A stretch of 64,000 nt of DNA, taken from assembly GCA_032718475.1 (NCBI GenBank), contig JAUCBJ010002711.1:1-64000 (forward strand), read 5' to 3'. This document shows positions 53,986-64,000 of the stretch, piece by piece (the first letter of the stretch is position 1; every line of letters begins with the position of its first letter). Below the pieces are notes generated by a model. It did not search any database and was not told where the DNA came from. It was given only the letters and a program-made list of their open reading frames with translations. Position numbers and translations under genes: made by a program. This stretch comes from Nemertoderma westbladi. Lineage: Eukaryota; Xenacoelomorpha; Nemertodermatida; Nemertodermatidae.

Positions 53986-54596
53986 AGTTTAATCCAACTG
54001 ACATCGCTTCCAGAGGAGCAACTCCTCAAGAACTGACAGATACTACAGACCGGTTAGGTGAACCCGACTTCCTGAGTAAGGAGGATGAATGGCCTCCCCA
54101 TCTTACTCCGACTGAGATTAGATCAGCCAAGGGAGCGGAGAAAGTAAAACCTAAAACCCTGACGGGTGGATCGGAGTTATTTGAGCCCGGGATAGATTTG
54201 TCGGTATTACATATTGCCAGGGACGACGCCGTGGATCTGGACCTCCCCACCGCGAGTGGATCCTTCATGAAGATCAGAGGGAGCGATTGGAACTCTGGAA
54301 CATCAGACGTCTCGCAGGGACTCTTACCTCTCCTGCGGGGAGCGACGGGCCACTATAGCTCCTGGAATCGGCTTTGTAACGCCGTCATATACTTTGAGCG
54401 ATGTTTCTATCGTCACTATTCCAGGACGAAGAGGAAACCTGGAATTATATTCGAGATGCAGCGACTCAATCACCCAGTCGGTCGTTTGTGTTTACCGGAA
54501 GGGAATGGAGGACTCTCCGGAAACTGTGGAAGGCAAGATTCTCTTCCCACGACCACCTCCCTAATCCTTCAAACATCTAGGGACTCCATAACGTAA
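53986..54596 (+). pseudogene. pol: pol remnant of B2: post-RNase H segment joined to C-terminus
   Basis: Reads D-I-A-S-R-G-A-T-P-Q-E-L as in the minus-strand pol fragment, then after H-Y-S-R-T-K jumps to the pol end (V-G-R-L-C-L-P-E). The integrase is missing. The join is the same as in B1 at about 23565. Confidence 0.85.
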
Positions 54597-57500
54597 CAAC
54601 ATATGGAGTGGGTGTGTGACTCTATTATTTTATATTATTTTATTATTTTTATATTTCTGTATGTATTACTATGTAATTTTATTATAATCGTTTTATTTAA
54701 TTTTATTTAGTAGAATATTATTTAGCGATTATTTAGTAGAATAGTGCAATATATTCGTGTTTATTGCGTACGTAATTACTTATAATATATTTAGTGCGAC
54801 GGCGAAGAAATAATTATTTTTTCTCTTTCCTTACTGTCCGTATTATATTATAAATACGTAACTACAGTAAGATGAAATGTCCGTACTTATTAAAGTACAA
54901 TAAAGCCACTACTATATTTAAGTATTATTGGTAGGCAGAGTATTAGGAATGCAAAGTTCAGATCCTCGTGTCTCGGCTAAACCAAGCTCTGGGTAGACCT
55001 TGGAAACGACTTGCCTCTTCACACTGACATTGCTTCGTGCGATATTGCTCTCATACCGTATATTAAATAATACATATAGTAGCATGATGTCCCTTTAACA
55101 GTAGCGTATAACGCAAAATAAATCTGTTAAACCCTTCGACCATCTGTAATTCTAGTCGATTAAGATATCGCGGCACCCACCGATATACTTGAAAGACAAA
55201 TTCTAGAATCAGTGGTTAACGTCCCCAGACAAGTTCTGGAATAAACCGGTGCCCATCTCAAATATTAATTATTTAATATTTGCAAATCTAATAAATCAAA
55301 TCTGTAAAATTCAGATCCTTCAACAATTCTAGTCGATTAAGATATCGTAGCATTTACCGATATTCTTAAAAAGACAATTTTTATAGAATTAAGGATCTTG
55401 TGTCCCCAGACATGTTCTAGAATCAAAATATGTCAATTTAATTATCAAATAATAAAATTTCAGGGAGTAAATTTAAATTCATGCCTTTTAATGAATTTAA
55501 TAAATTGCCATTTTTACGCAATTTATAACATTCCCAAAATTCCATTAATTAATAGATCAAGGGAGCGGAGATTTATCTTATTATGCGTATGAGTGTGCGA
55601 AAGTCTCCCAAACATAGTCAATAGCCGATAAAATTCATAAAGCCATGTATAAAACAGGACATTGACCATTAAAGAATTACTATTAAATAACATCCCAGAT
55701 CTGTATGCATTGGAATTACCCTAATTCTACCGCTAGCTTTGCATAATGTCACCATAGCAACAACCACGCTAGAATTAGAATTGAGTTAAAAGAACAATAG
55801 AAAGCTTGTCCCATTGAATAGCATAGGGAATAAATAGTGCACTGATAGTATCCAAGGATACATAATAATACAGTGACATTTTGGAAGGCATTGACTAACG
55901 GACAAGTGACCCGAGTGTGTGTAATTTGTGACAAGTTGTGTGTGTGGTATTTGTGAGTTTATAGGCGAATGTTACTACTAAGGTGTGTTTACAGTAGCGA
56001 GTCGCAATTGTGAAAGTAACCCTAACTCTCCAGTAAGAACCTGAGGTGTATCTAAGCCTTTGGGACGGACAGTCGAGTGACTTGTACCGGTTGTCGTTGT
56101 CGTTGTGCGGCTACGTCGTTGGCGAAAGTACAGCGGCGACGACACATCGGCGCTGAGGATCTCGCACTGTCCGGGGGCTGATTGGGGTAGGCAGCGACGC
56201 TCGCTAGCCTAAATATAAACTCATTATAATATGAATAAACTCATATATAGCAGATATGACGGAGTTGATAGAAGATGGTCTTGGTATCAGGGAGCGATAT
56301 ACTCTACTTTCAAGCGTTTGTTGATAGCTTGATACGCGGTGATACTAGTCCAACTACTACGAAGGATGATGGTCGTTATATCGAACCTACGATTTCCTGG
56401 AAGTAACTTACGCGTGAATTGGACTATGGAAAATTCACCGCTCGCTACACGCATTGTAATGGTATGTATATGGACTTCTTAACCATTGGCCATTCTATCG
56501 ATTTACACGATACGGACTATGTCGAACATATCCTACCCAGAGGAGTCGAAACGATAAACCAAAATTCTAATGCGAAAATCCTATTCGAAATCGACTCGAA
56601 AGAAAAGACATTAAAGAAACAAATAAACGCGGTAACTCCAACATATATTTGGAATTCTTGATAGAAGCATTGTAACAACAAATAAATATCATCCGCGTTT
56701 CCCCTACCAGACGTGCGTCTTTGGTATTATTACGATAAATGCCCTAGACCCAGCCAATAAACGGAAAGACATAAACATTCACGGAAACGTTGTGTTAAAC
56801 ACAGTTGTGCTCGTTATATTTACTGGAGTTTCGAGCGAAACTTGTTTGACGTATCACTTATGCTCACTCGGCTCGAACGATCCTGGAGTAAACCTACGAT
56901 CAGAGTCCCGGAATACTCGGTCAAACCTCCTCATTCCTTAGTTGGACCTCAGACCTGCGATCCTGGTGGTGTCGCGGATCCTCGCGGACTGTATTCACTG
57001 TTCAAAGATCTAGTGCTACCCTAACAATTAATCGGTAACACTCCGACAGTGATTTCTAGCTAGCCGCCCATCTTACCTAGCCGGATTGTGACGCGGACAC
57101 CTAATATCACTATCCAACCGTATGGTCGTTCCCGTTTAACGCGATACAACCCTTCATCAAAGTGAAAGAGAGCATTGTACAAAACGAGTTAAACGCTATT
57201 CTATAAAGATCAAAAAAGAAATCTGCGTTTGTTCAGATAAACGTAAGTTATAACAGTAAGTCCAATCGATAAACGAATTGGCCTTATCTCAGTTCGATTG
57301 AGAAATCTCGAATCTCTAAGAAGATATCAAGCTTAGAAAACCCTATTCTCTGCGAGAGTTTTGGACGAACGTATCCCATGACAAGCGGAGGAAAATCAGC
57401 TCGAGGAGAAGCATATCGAAATGGACGAGACTCCGACCGTAAACCCAAACCTTCTAATGCAATTGTATTGCACCCTTTACCCAGGAGTTATAGCCTTTCT

Positions 57501-57662
57501 AGTAAAGTGGCTCGCCCCAAAGAGAAAAGGACTCTTGCTGGCCTCGGGAAACTGCGTGAACGCCGTCCGCGCAAGAAAAACTAACTGTTTAGAGTATCTT
57601 TATATTTTAGAAACTGTGATTTGTTATATTTTATAGACTTAAATCCCATTTTCTGGGAGCGG
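54597..57662 (+). other. Family B 3' region with relic downstream ORF
   Basis: AT-rich, about 3.1 kb. The right half holds open stretches that look like the remains of a gene after pol (see 56275-56661); further open pieces are at 56662-57024 and at 57378-57584, the latter ending in a basic K-L-R-E-R-R-P-R-K-K-N. Just before the 3' LTR, CCCA-TTTTC-TGGG and AGCGG form a small stem and short purine tract. Confidence 0.6.
56275..56661 (+). pseudogene. Unrecognised ORF relic downstream of pol in B2
   Basis: From ATG 56275 the frame runs 43 codons to TAA (56404), continues in the same frame through the ATG at 56419 and ends at 56661. About 128 residues in all, of mixed, protein-like composition. 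Part of the segment is deleted in B1. The following frame-shifted stretch (equivalent to 24884-25171 in B1) also looks coding. I do not recognise a family; it shows neither the exonuclease motifs nor the zinc knuckles of A and C. Confidence 0.4.
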
Positions 57663-58891
57663 TGTAAAAGCTTTTGCGTAATTAGCCGGTTATTATCCCC
57701 GTAAAGTACTCTGTGGTTGGTTTACCAGGCATAAAAAGGCCGTGTCCTTGCTGTACTCGTGTTTTGGAGGACATAAAAGCCATTTCTTCTGTATTTGTAC
57801 TTTAGAGGACATAATCTGAAATTTCGTGACGTAAAAGCTCGATACTCTTGAAAACAGTGTCGCTACCATGACGACGGCTAACGGCTGATATTGCCACGTT
57901 GCACCATAGCCCTGCTTTCTGTATCTGCCAATAGGATTTGAGTTGGTTTTGATTTTGACCTATCACAGATCTACTGAACTGAATTTCCTATCTGTATGCT
58001 CATTCTCTGTGGTGGGTGGAAGCCTTTGTAAATAAGGTTATTCTTATCAGTTTTTCAGTGTTGTTGGTGATTCTAAGCCAGGAAGAACGGCTTTAGAGTA
58101 TTTTGTGCTTTTCTGCTTTAGCCTTACACTAGTAGGCTTAATTATAAGGACATATATCCGTTATCTGATTGTCTTAACTCAAAACAAACTGGTTAATTGG
58201 CCCATACTGTGCAACTTAACTTAACATTACTGCTTTGCTGTCGGTTATTCATTATATTTGTGGATGAATTATTATATTTGGAATAACGAGAAATAACCCC
58301 GAAACCCAATATTCTTGATATACCGAAGGTAAGAGAGAAAGGTTACAGATAAACGATTGTGACTTATGTTAAAGTGGTTTGAAGTGAATCTAATGTTATT
58401 TGATAGACCCTACATGAGTCGGTCTGTGTTCCTTTTATATGTGACTAAAATCAGTGAAGATCGGCAGATCAGTGTGCAGTATTGTGCGGTATTGTGTATG
58501 AGTGAGACTGATAACGAAGCATTTCCTAAAGAATGCGCCATATATGTGAATTGTAACTAAGCCATATCGTTGTGAGTAGTTTAAGTCATAACTCTGTTTA
58601 TATAGATAGAGCGCCACGTCCTAAAGGAACTGTTAATATTCCCCGAAGGTGAATAATATTGTCAGAGATTATATAATACTGTCAGTCGAATAATACATTA
58701 GGCTTACATAGCAATAAGATTAAGCTGTCGAAATCAATCTCCCGGGTATATCCAACGGGTGAATGATCGCGCATAGATTGGTTTCAACTAGTGTAGTGAA
58801 TCAAATACTTGTTAGAGGCTAAAGCGATTTATTATCTAGAAGACATCCTAATTTGGCGGGTTAAACTGCCAAAGGTCTGAAAGCGCGAACA
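57663..58891 (+). repeat. B2 3' LTR
   Basis: 1,229 bp, TGTAAAAGC...GCGCGAACA, followed by the TTCTC duplication (58892-58896). Retains the 43 bp lost from the 5' LTR. Confidence 0.92.
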
Positions 58892-60061
58892 TTCTCTGTG
58901 TATAAATTAAAAATTTCACTATTTTTTGGTAAAGTATGGGACTTTACATGCATAAACCCAAAGATTTCTTGACTGAGGAATGATTCTCAGTTCAAATATA
59001 GACTCATATTCTTACGACCGACTATGACCTTAGAGTATTATATCACTCATGGTTTCACATATTACATTAATACAGTGCACTAATATAATCGCCATTTTGA
59101 TGGTAAAGTATGGGACAATTTTCAATTGGCCGCCATGATATTTCTGAGGGAGTGAAGATGAAACTAATTGTTTTATACGATGACGCAACACAAACGTGCT
59201 TTGCATTCCACTGGGTGATTAGTCTGAGTTACATCTCTGTGAATAAACTAAAAATTTCACTATTTTAGGTAAAGTATGGGACATCACAAGATTAACTTTA
59301 TAGATTTCATTACAGAGGAACGAAACACTGGTGAAATTAAATAAAACCAAAAAAATTCGAAAATGGATTTGTTTTTGATTTGGTACATGCTCAGAAATGT
59401 TAATTTATTGGTCATAGGAAGTGCCTACAGGAAACGAAACTTTTGCACACTTTTATTCACATTTTGTGCAGAGCAGGTGCATAATTTGTAATTCGACTAT
59501 TTTTGATAAACCACCTGTGTTGATACAATTTTTAGCACTGAATTCATGAAGTACGATAAATTTTGACCTAAAATAAGTATAAATTCAAAGCTACATCTCA
59601 TTTTTAAAAATTAGTGGGGAGGTTGACCTTTTCATGGAATGAGCCATAAGTGAATTAAAAATTTTGTGTTCTAACTGAAAAGTGCTGGTTACTTGTTTTT
59701 TTCATTTTTTTTCCTACGCAGAGAGGACTAAACAGCTATTTATAGTAATCATATCATTTTTTAATATTTTGCAATGTATTTTGCACCCCAGAAAACCTGT
59801 ATTGAAAAATAATTAGCCGAAAATGTAACTTTCAAATTTTGTGAAAATTGTGCACTACTTGTAATTTTGGTGCTGCAATATAACCACCCCAGTACATTTT
59901 TTCGAAATTTTTTTTTATCGGTCGGATCCAGACAAGTGATATCTACGCACAAACAAAAAATCAGCCGTTTTCGTAAATATTTGTAGATTTTAGACGGGGG
60001 GGGGTCAATATGACCCCCTCCCGGTATTTGTACAACATTTTATAGCCCGGTACTAATAGGG
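58892..60061 (+). other. Right part of X, non-coding
   Basis: Starts with the TTCTC copy. Contains a second copy of the block seen at 30910-31250, three GTAAAGTATGGGAC motifs (58930, 59104, 59269), AT-rich sequence and the right terminus with the GGGGTCAATATGACCCC stem at about 60001 and the inverted repeat ending at 60061. Confidence 0.75.
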
Positions 60062-60571
60062 TTAAGCAATATTGAGAGCACGAGGTTGATTACCAATCAA
60101 CCTCGTGTCATCCCAGTAAACGGGGACAATAGGCCCCAAAGGAGACACACACAATAAGGGTCAGGGGCCAAACCCCTAACAGAGAGAGAACAGCAAGGGC
60201 GAAGGGAAGCACTTCAGAGGGGGGCAAAGGGTGACAAGTAGGATACCAGCCAATGGGGGGACAGCATCGACTAGGTACAGTAATATGGCCAACTGTGCAG
60301 TATATATTACCTGTTGGTGCTTCCCTATTCAGTTAGTTTACTCAGTTAGTCCAGTAGGGTGGAACGGTGACTTCTATCACCGTCCACGTCCGCTACCGCC
60401 ATCATACTTATCTCCCGGTAACCGTGCCATACTATACTATAGCCTATATATCAACTATATTATACCTTATACATATAACCGAACATCAGAACTCTTTTAC
60501 CTTTCACACACGGCGGGGACGCGTAGATAGAAAACCCAACGGATAAACCGGGATCCGTAGATCCCGTCACA
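60062..60571 (+). repeat. Right piece of D 5' LTR
   Basis: Starts TTAAGCAATATTGAGAGC, continuing the piece at 28794-28843, and ends GATCCCGTCACA like the A LTR. The whole LTR was about 556 bp. Confidence 0.85.
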
Positions 60572-60652
60572 GTGATAGAATCAGATCCACCCAGCTGCCC
60601 TGACAGTGATAGAACTAGATCCAGCCAACTGCCCTGACAGACAGAAGACAAG
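60572..60652 (+). repeat. D leader: two 34-bp direct repeats
   Basis: 60572-60605 and 60606-60639 differ at about five positions; both start GTGATAGAA and end GCCCTGACA. They lie where a primer-binding site is expected, but I could not match them to a tRNA. The leader is only 81 nt, far shorter than in family B. Confidence 0.8.
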
Positions 60653-63529
60653 ATGAGTAGAGGAGGAGAAACGACGCCGCCGCGGACCCCGGACGACGAC
60701 CTAACGATCCGCGAGGCCACGGCGAGACGATACGAACCCACGACGCCGGTCAATGCTACGCCGACCACGTCGACGCAGGTTGACGCCACGTCGATAACGA
60801 GCAACACGGCGAACCAAGATGTGGGGGGTCGTCTACCAGGAGAGAGCGAGTCGAGTAGAGGAGACGAGTCGGGAGGAGAAGAGAAAGATGAGTCGACGCG
60901 GAGCGAGGGTCGACGTACCGATGTCACCGGTCAGCCACAGGCTGAGGACAACGAACGGCCCACTGTAACGGCGACGGTGGTGGGGCCGACGGTACGACGT
61001 CGGACCCGGAGAGACGGAGGAGGGGTCGGCGACGAGGACGTCGGGGTTTCTGATCGACTTCGACGGGCCTACAACGCGACCCGGGAACTACTAAAGGAGG
61101 CCAAAGGAGGGGCGAAGATAGACGAGGTGAGATTGATGAAACGACTAGGTGAGTCGGACAGATACTTTGATTACCTAGTGCGTTCTGGGCAGAGAGAACT
61201 AGCCGAGGAGAGAGCGAGGGGGGTTGCCAACGAACTGTCAGATTTATGGGAGTGTATGAGTATGCAACTATGCTATATAAGAGTGTACATAGGGCCATAC
61301 TTAGTCGATGCCCAGGGTGTAAAATTAGTGGGTTGGAGGAGACCGCAGGAGGGCGAATCCGAGGTTAACTCCGAGGATTCGGTCTCGTTGGTTGGAGGAA
61401 ACCCCGGAAAGCGGGGGAAAGTTGGTGGGACGGAGGGGCGACGGGAGTCCGTCGCAACCGATAAGTCTGCTACATCCCCCGCAAAAGAAAGACGGGTGCG
61501 AGAGTGTGAACGCATGGCGTATAAATTAGAAATGGTTGCGACAGAGCAGAATGAGTTAGAGAGACAATTGAGAGAGGAAACCGCATTCTCAGAGAAATTA
61601 GGAGAGTTTGCGAGGGATTATAGAGAAAAGGCCGAGGAGTGTAGAGAGAGAGCCGAGGAGTGTAGAGAGCGGGAGATGAGAGTAGAGAGCGAGACGGCGA
61701 GGTGGTATGAGACGGTTGCGAGAAAGGCAGAGTTGGCCGGGCAGAATATACGAGAGAGAGAGATAGAGAGTAAGCGCGTGCGGGATGATTTGCGTGCCCA
61801 GCTAGAGAGGCTTGCGCAATATCAAGCCAAACTGAATCAGCGCCGACTAGAACTGGCGCGGTTGGAACTATCAGAGAGTGAGACCCCACTTACAGGCACC
61901 GGGCGAGAGAACCAGAACTGGTGTAGCCGTACGGGCGGGGGGGGGGGGGGGGGTAGTAGTAGTACGTTAGAAGTAGTTAATATTAATAGTACCGTAGTAA
62001 ATAACCCTAATCCCTTTATTGCAGGAAATATTTTACCTAGTGGTAGTAATTTAAATTTAAATACGGATAATCTAAATAATAATATTAATTCAAATATTCA
62101 GAATAATTCAAATAATTCTAATTTAAATAATTTAAATCCCGTTTCAAATTCTAATAATTTAATTGATTCAGCAGATAATATTGGGAGTGGTGCTATTAAT
62201 ATGAATGTGTCAGACGTGTATAGCCCGGCAGACGGCGGCCTGGTAGGCCACGTAGTTAGTAGGCAGGAAGTGGCAGGGTTGAGCCAACCCGACGGCGGCC
62301 TGGTAGGCCACGTAGTTGGTAGGCAGGAGGTAGCGGGGTTGAGCCAACCCGAGGTGGGCCTGGTGGGCCATGCAGTAGTAGAGAGAGAGGCGGGGGTGAA
62401 TAGACCCAGCAGTAGTAGAGACAGTGCGTCGACTAGAGAGGGGTGTAGAGACGAAGTAAGAGATAGTGAAGTTAGATGTGGCGAGTGGGGGGGGGGGGGG
62501 GCTACAGGCGCCCCACCACATAAGATTAGCGGCGAGAGAGGGGGGGCAGAGAATGCCCCACGAGAGGGGTGTAGAAGTGTAGTAAGAGGTAGTGAAGTTA
62601 GAAGTGGCGGGTGGGGGGGGGGGGCTACGAGCACCCCACCGCGAGAAGTTAGTAGCGAGAGAGGGGGGGCAGAGAGTGTCCCACAGGCGTCGGCAGATAA
62701 TGCGCGGGCCGAACTAGGTAAACCGCAACACCCGGCGATGGAGAGTAGTAGGGGGATTGCGAGTATCCCCAGCGGCGTGCGATCGAGCAGAGAGAGACAG
62801 GTTGACGTCGCGAGAGGGCGGACGAAGCGTCAAGCCCGATCAGAAGAGGGAAGAAGAACAGTGGAGTTTAACCGGGGGGTCGACGAGAGACCTCACGAAC
62901 CGGAATACTACACAGAAAAGAGAAGAAGAGAAGATAGTAGAAAGAGTGTCGCCGCGAACGATAGGGGTGCGAGGACGGATAGCAGATTGTCGACAGTAGA
63001 GATGGAGTTAGGGAGTCAGTGGGGTGGAACTTCGGGAGATTGCCGTCGCCCCGGAGAAACGCACCGCACGCCAAGAGAGGGGTACAGGACGTACCAATGC
63101 AAAGTCGAGAACAGGAGAGGGGATCGAAGAGAAGCTTCCCGACGGAATATACCTACCGATCGAGAATACGGTAGCCGCGGGGAGGATTATTCGAGAAGAA
63201 TAAACTTCGATCCCGAGCGACACATGCAGACTGTAGGACATACTGTAGGCCTTACTGCACATACCATAGGCCATACTGAGAGAGGCTATGTAGGCGATAG
63301 GATAGCGCGGACGACGGGATTAAACCCGGAAGTCGCAGAATACATACCGGCGAGTAGGCCAGAAGCTGATAGGCCTATACTGGTACCAGTACAGCAGTAT
63401 GACTACAGCATGCAGGGACATAACATATACCCAGGGGAGGGGGGAATTATTGCGGATAGGTGTATGGGCCCCAACGTATTAACATCAACCCCAGTACCAA
63501 ACATACCGGTGGGGGGGGGGGCAGGGTGA
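60653..63529 (+). CDS. gag: D/A-family Gag N-terminal protein with low-complexity regions
   Basis: 958 residues from ATG 60653. A charged N-terminus; a helical region (about 135-225); a coiled coil with A-E-E-C-R-E-R repeats (about 285-415); a poly-Gly run at 61935; an Asn-rich segment (about 463-515); three repeats of about 27 residues with G-L-V-G-H-V-V (62226-62400); two repeats of about 42 residues with R-E-G-C-R (62430-62700); an Arg-rich tail. The last residues, I-P-V-G-G-G, match the first readable codons of element A, so this is the gag part missing there. In D the run of eleven G shifts the frame to a stop at 63527; in A the frame runs on into pol. Confidence 0.75.
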   Translation: MSRGGETTPPRTPDDDLTIREATARRYEPTTPVNATPTTSTQVDATSITSNTANQDVGGRLPGESESSRGDESGGEEKDESTRSEGRRTDVTGQPQAEDNERPTVTATVVGPTVRRRTRRDGGGVGDEDVGVSDRLRRAYNATRELLKEAKGGAKIDEVRLMKRLGESDRYFDYLVRSGQRELAEERARGVANELSDLWECMSMQLCYIRVYIGPYLVDAQGVKLVGWRRPQEGESEVNSEDSVSLVGGNPGKRGKVGGTEGRRESVATDKSATSPAKERRVRECERMAYKLEMVATEQNELERQLREETAFSEKLGEFARDYREKAEECRERAEECREREMRVESETARWYETVARKAELAGQNIREREIESKRVRDDLRAQLERLAQYQAKLNQRRLELARLELSESETPLTGTGRENQNWCSRTGGGGGGGSSSTLEVVNINSTVVNNPNPFIAGNILPSGSNLNLNTDNLNNNINSNIQNNSNNSNLNNLNPVSNSNNLIDSADNIGSGAINMNVSDVYSPADGGLVGHVVSRQEVAGLSQPDGGLVGHVVGRQEVAGLSQPEVGLVGHAVVEREAGVNRPSSSRDSASTREGCRDEVRDSEVRCGEWGGGGATGAPPHKISGERGGAENAPREGCRSVVRGSEVRSGGWGGGATSTPPREVSSERGGAESVPQASADNARAELGKPQHPAMESSRGIASIPSGVRSSRERQVDVARGRTKRQARSEEGRRTVEFNRGVDERPHEPEYYTEKRRREDSRKSVAANDRGARTDSRLSTVEMELGSQWGGTSGDCRRPGETHRTPREGYRTYQCKVENRRGDRREASRRNIPTDREYGSRGEDYSRRINFDPERHMQTVGHTVGLTAHTIGHTERGYVGDRIARTTGLNPEVAEYIPASRPEADRPILVPVQQYDYSMQGHNIYPGEGGIIADRCMGPNVLTSTPVPNIPVGGGAG

Positions 63530-63541
63530 CATGATTATCCT

Positions 63542-63738
63542 TATTGCTACTTATTACTTATTGCCTTATTGCTACTCAATCGATGCCTTTCCCCCCCCCC
63601 CCTGATTGGTTGATACCCTTGTTGGCACCCTTTGGAGTGATCCCGTTCACTCCACCTGTTCTCTCTGGGTTAGGGGTTTGGCCCCTGACCCTTGTTGTGT
63701 GGTTCTCCTTCCCATTCTCATTGGGATGGCACGAGTTG
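63542..63738 (-). repeat. Inverted fragment of A/D-type LTR
   Basis: The reverse complement matches the A LTR at about 10137-10312, including the GGGGCC-AAA-CCCC stem and ATCGATTGAGTAGCAA. It directly follows the truncated gag, so D is rearranged at this point. Confidence 0.85.
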
Positions 63739-64000
63739 TAAGTTGTAGTAAAATACATACGTTCGGAGAAAAATAAAAATATGGAGGGGAAGCGACTGGA
63801 AGAAGTCGCCAGGCGAGAAAGGCGGAGAAAGAGTAGTGGGTAGTAGGAATGAAGCGCGTTATGTAGACGAGCATATAATATAATACATATAATAATAATA
63901 ATTATAATATTATAAAAGAACTATACAATGACTCGTATATATATATATTATACAGTATGTACCGTAGTCAAGCACAACCTTTTCCAATTAGCTACTGGGA
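63739..64000 (+). other. Scrambled 3' UTR and ORF3 fragments of D
   Basis: AATACATACGTTCGGAG (63755) and CCAATTAGCTACTGGGA (63984) match adjacent parts of the A 3' UTR (9505 and 9549). Between them lies a 20-codon piece (63781-63843) matching the ORF3 start, K-R-L-E-E-V-A-R-R-E, then AT-rich sequence. The 3' LTR would lie beyond the window. Confidence 0.65.

Larger units (their letters stand above)
31251..58891 (+). mobile_element. B2: complete family B element without RT or integrase, host of C
   Basis: Two LTRs (31251-32436 and 57663-58891) and a perfect TTCTC target-site duplication (31246-31250 and 58892-58896). Without element C it is about 13.1 kb. It holds a full gag-protease ORF but no RT, RNase H or integrase, a 1.3-kb foreign segment, and a long 3' region. 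Confidence 0.9.
28844..60061 (+). mobile_element. X: piggyBac-like non-autonomous DNA transposon, split by B2
   Basis: TTAA flanks both ends (28840-28843 and 60062-60065). The ends are inverted: CCCTATTAAACCCGGG on the left and the complement of CCCTATTAGTACCGGG on the right (13 of 16 match). TTAA duplication with CCCT-type termini is characteristic of piggyBac. Both ends carry a subterminal GGGGTCAATATGACCCC stem. Without B2 (31251-58896 including one duplication copy) X is about 3.57 kb, with no transposase and no ORF beyond about 95 codons. Confidence 0.75.
28794..64000 (+). mobile_element. D: family A-like element hosting the nested insertions, 3' end outside window
   Basis: The 5' LTR starts at 28794, is interrupted at TTAA by X, resumes at 60062 and ends at 60571. 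A short leader and a 958-codon gag-like ORF follow. After 63529 the element is rearranged. It inserted into B3; the expected target-site duplication is the preceding AAGTC. Confidence 0.8.

Overview
Organism. I recognise no host gene in the window. It is packed with LTR retrotransposons of the BEL/Pao type, which are known only from animals, so this is a transposon-dense heterochromatin-like block of an invertebrate (metazoan) genome; I cannot name the species. Evidence for BEL/Pao: gag with a DUF1759-like region and CCHC knuckles, retropepsin with DSG or DNG, reverse transcriptase with YVDD or YMDD, RNase H, an HHCC plus D-D-E integrase and a DUF5641-like tail, all in one polyprotein.

Layout. 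(1) 1-10597: family A element, entering from the left edge: gag-pol, a tandem-repeat spacer, two overlapping accessory ORFs, 3' UTR, polypurine tract and 3' LTR. (2) 10598-28793: older family B material: a minus-strand pol fragment into which A inserted, then a leader/gag fragment (B0), an LTR-leader-gag copy without RT (B1) and a gag-protease-RT fragment (B3). (3) 28794-64000: family D (relative of A) inserted in B3. Its 5' LTR is split at TTAA by a piggyBac-like DNA transposon X (28844-60061). X is split by a full-length family B element, B2 (31251-58891, TSD TTCTC). B2 is split in its leader by a full-length element C (32891-47389, two 1586-bp LTRs, TSD GAACG). The nesting order gives the relative ages: B3, then D, then X, then B2, then C. 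(4) The right end holds D's long gag-like ORF, an inverted LTR fragment and scrambled 3' pieces.

Most interesting content. Families A and C both carry, downstream of pol, an extra gene not expected in a retrotransposon. Its N-terminal half has the motif order of a DEDD-type 3'-5' exonuclease (RNase D/WRN-like: D-x-E, G-x-x-I-x-x-D, D-x-Q, Y-x3-E) and its C-terminal half has two CCHC zinc knuckles. In C this is one 866-residue ORF; in A it is two ORFs in a -1 relation with a C CCG GGG heptamer at the overlap. Both families have a tandem-repeat array between pol and this gene. Family B copies B1 and B2 share an internal deletion that removed RT, RNase H and integrase but kept gag and protease; B2 nevertheless has a clean TSD, so it appears to have been mobilised in trans.

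How parts work together. Gag, protease, RT/RNase H and integrase copy and insert the elements; the accessory exonuclease-like protein has no established role here. Stems placed against the polypurine tracts and just after the 5' LTRs recur in unrelated families and may serve reverse transcription or packaging. Coordinates and motif calls were read by eye; no database search was made.
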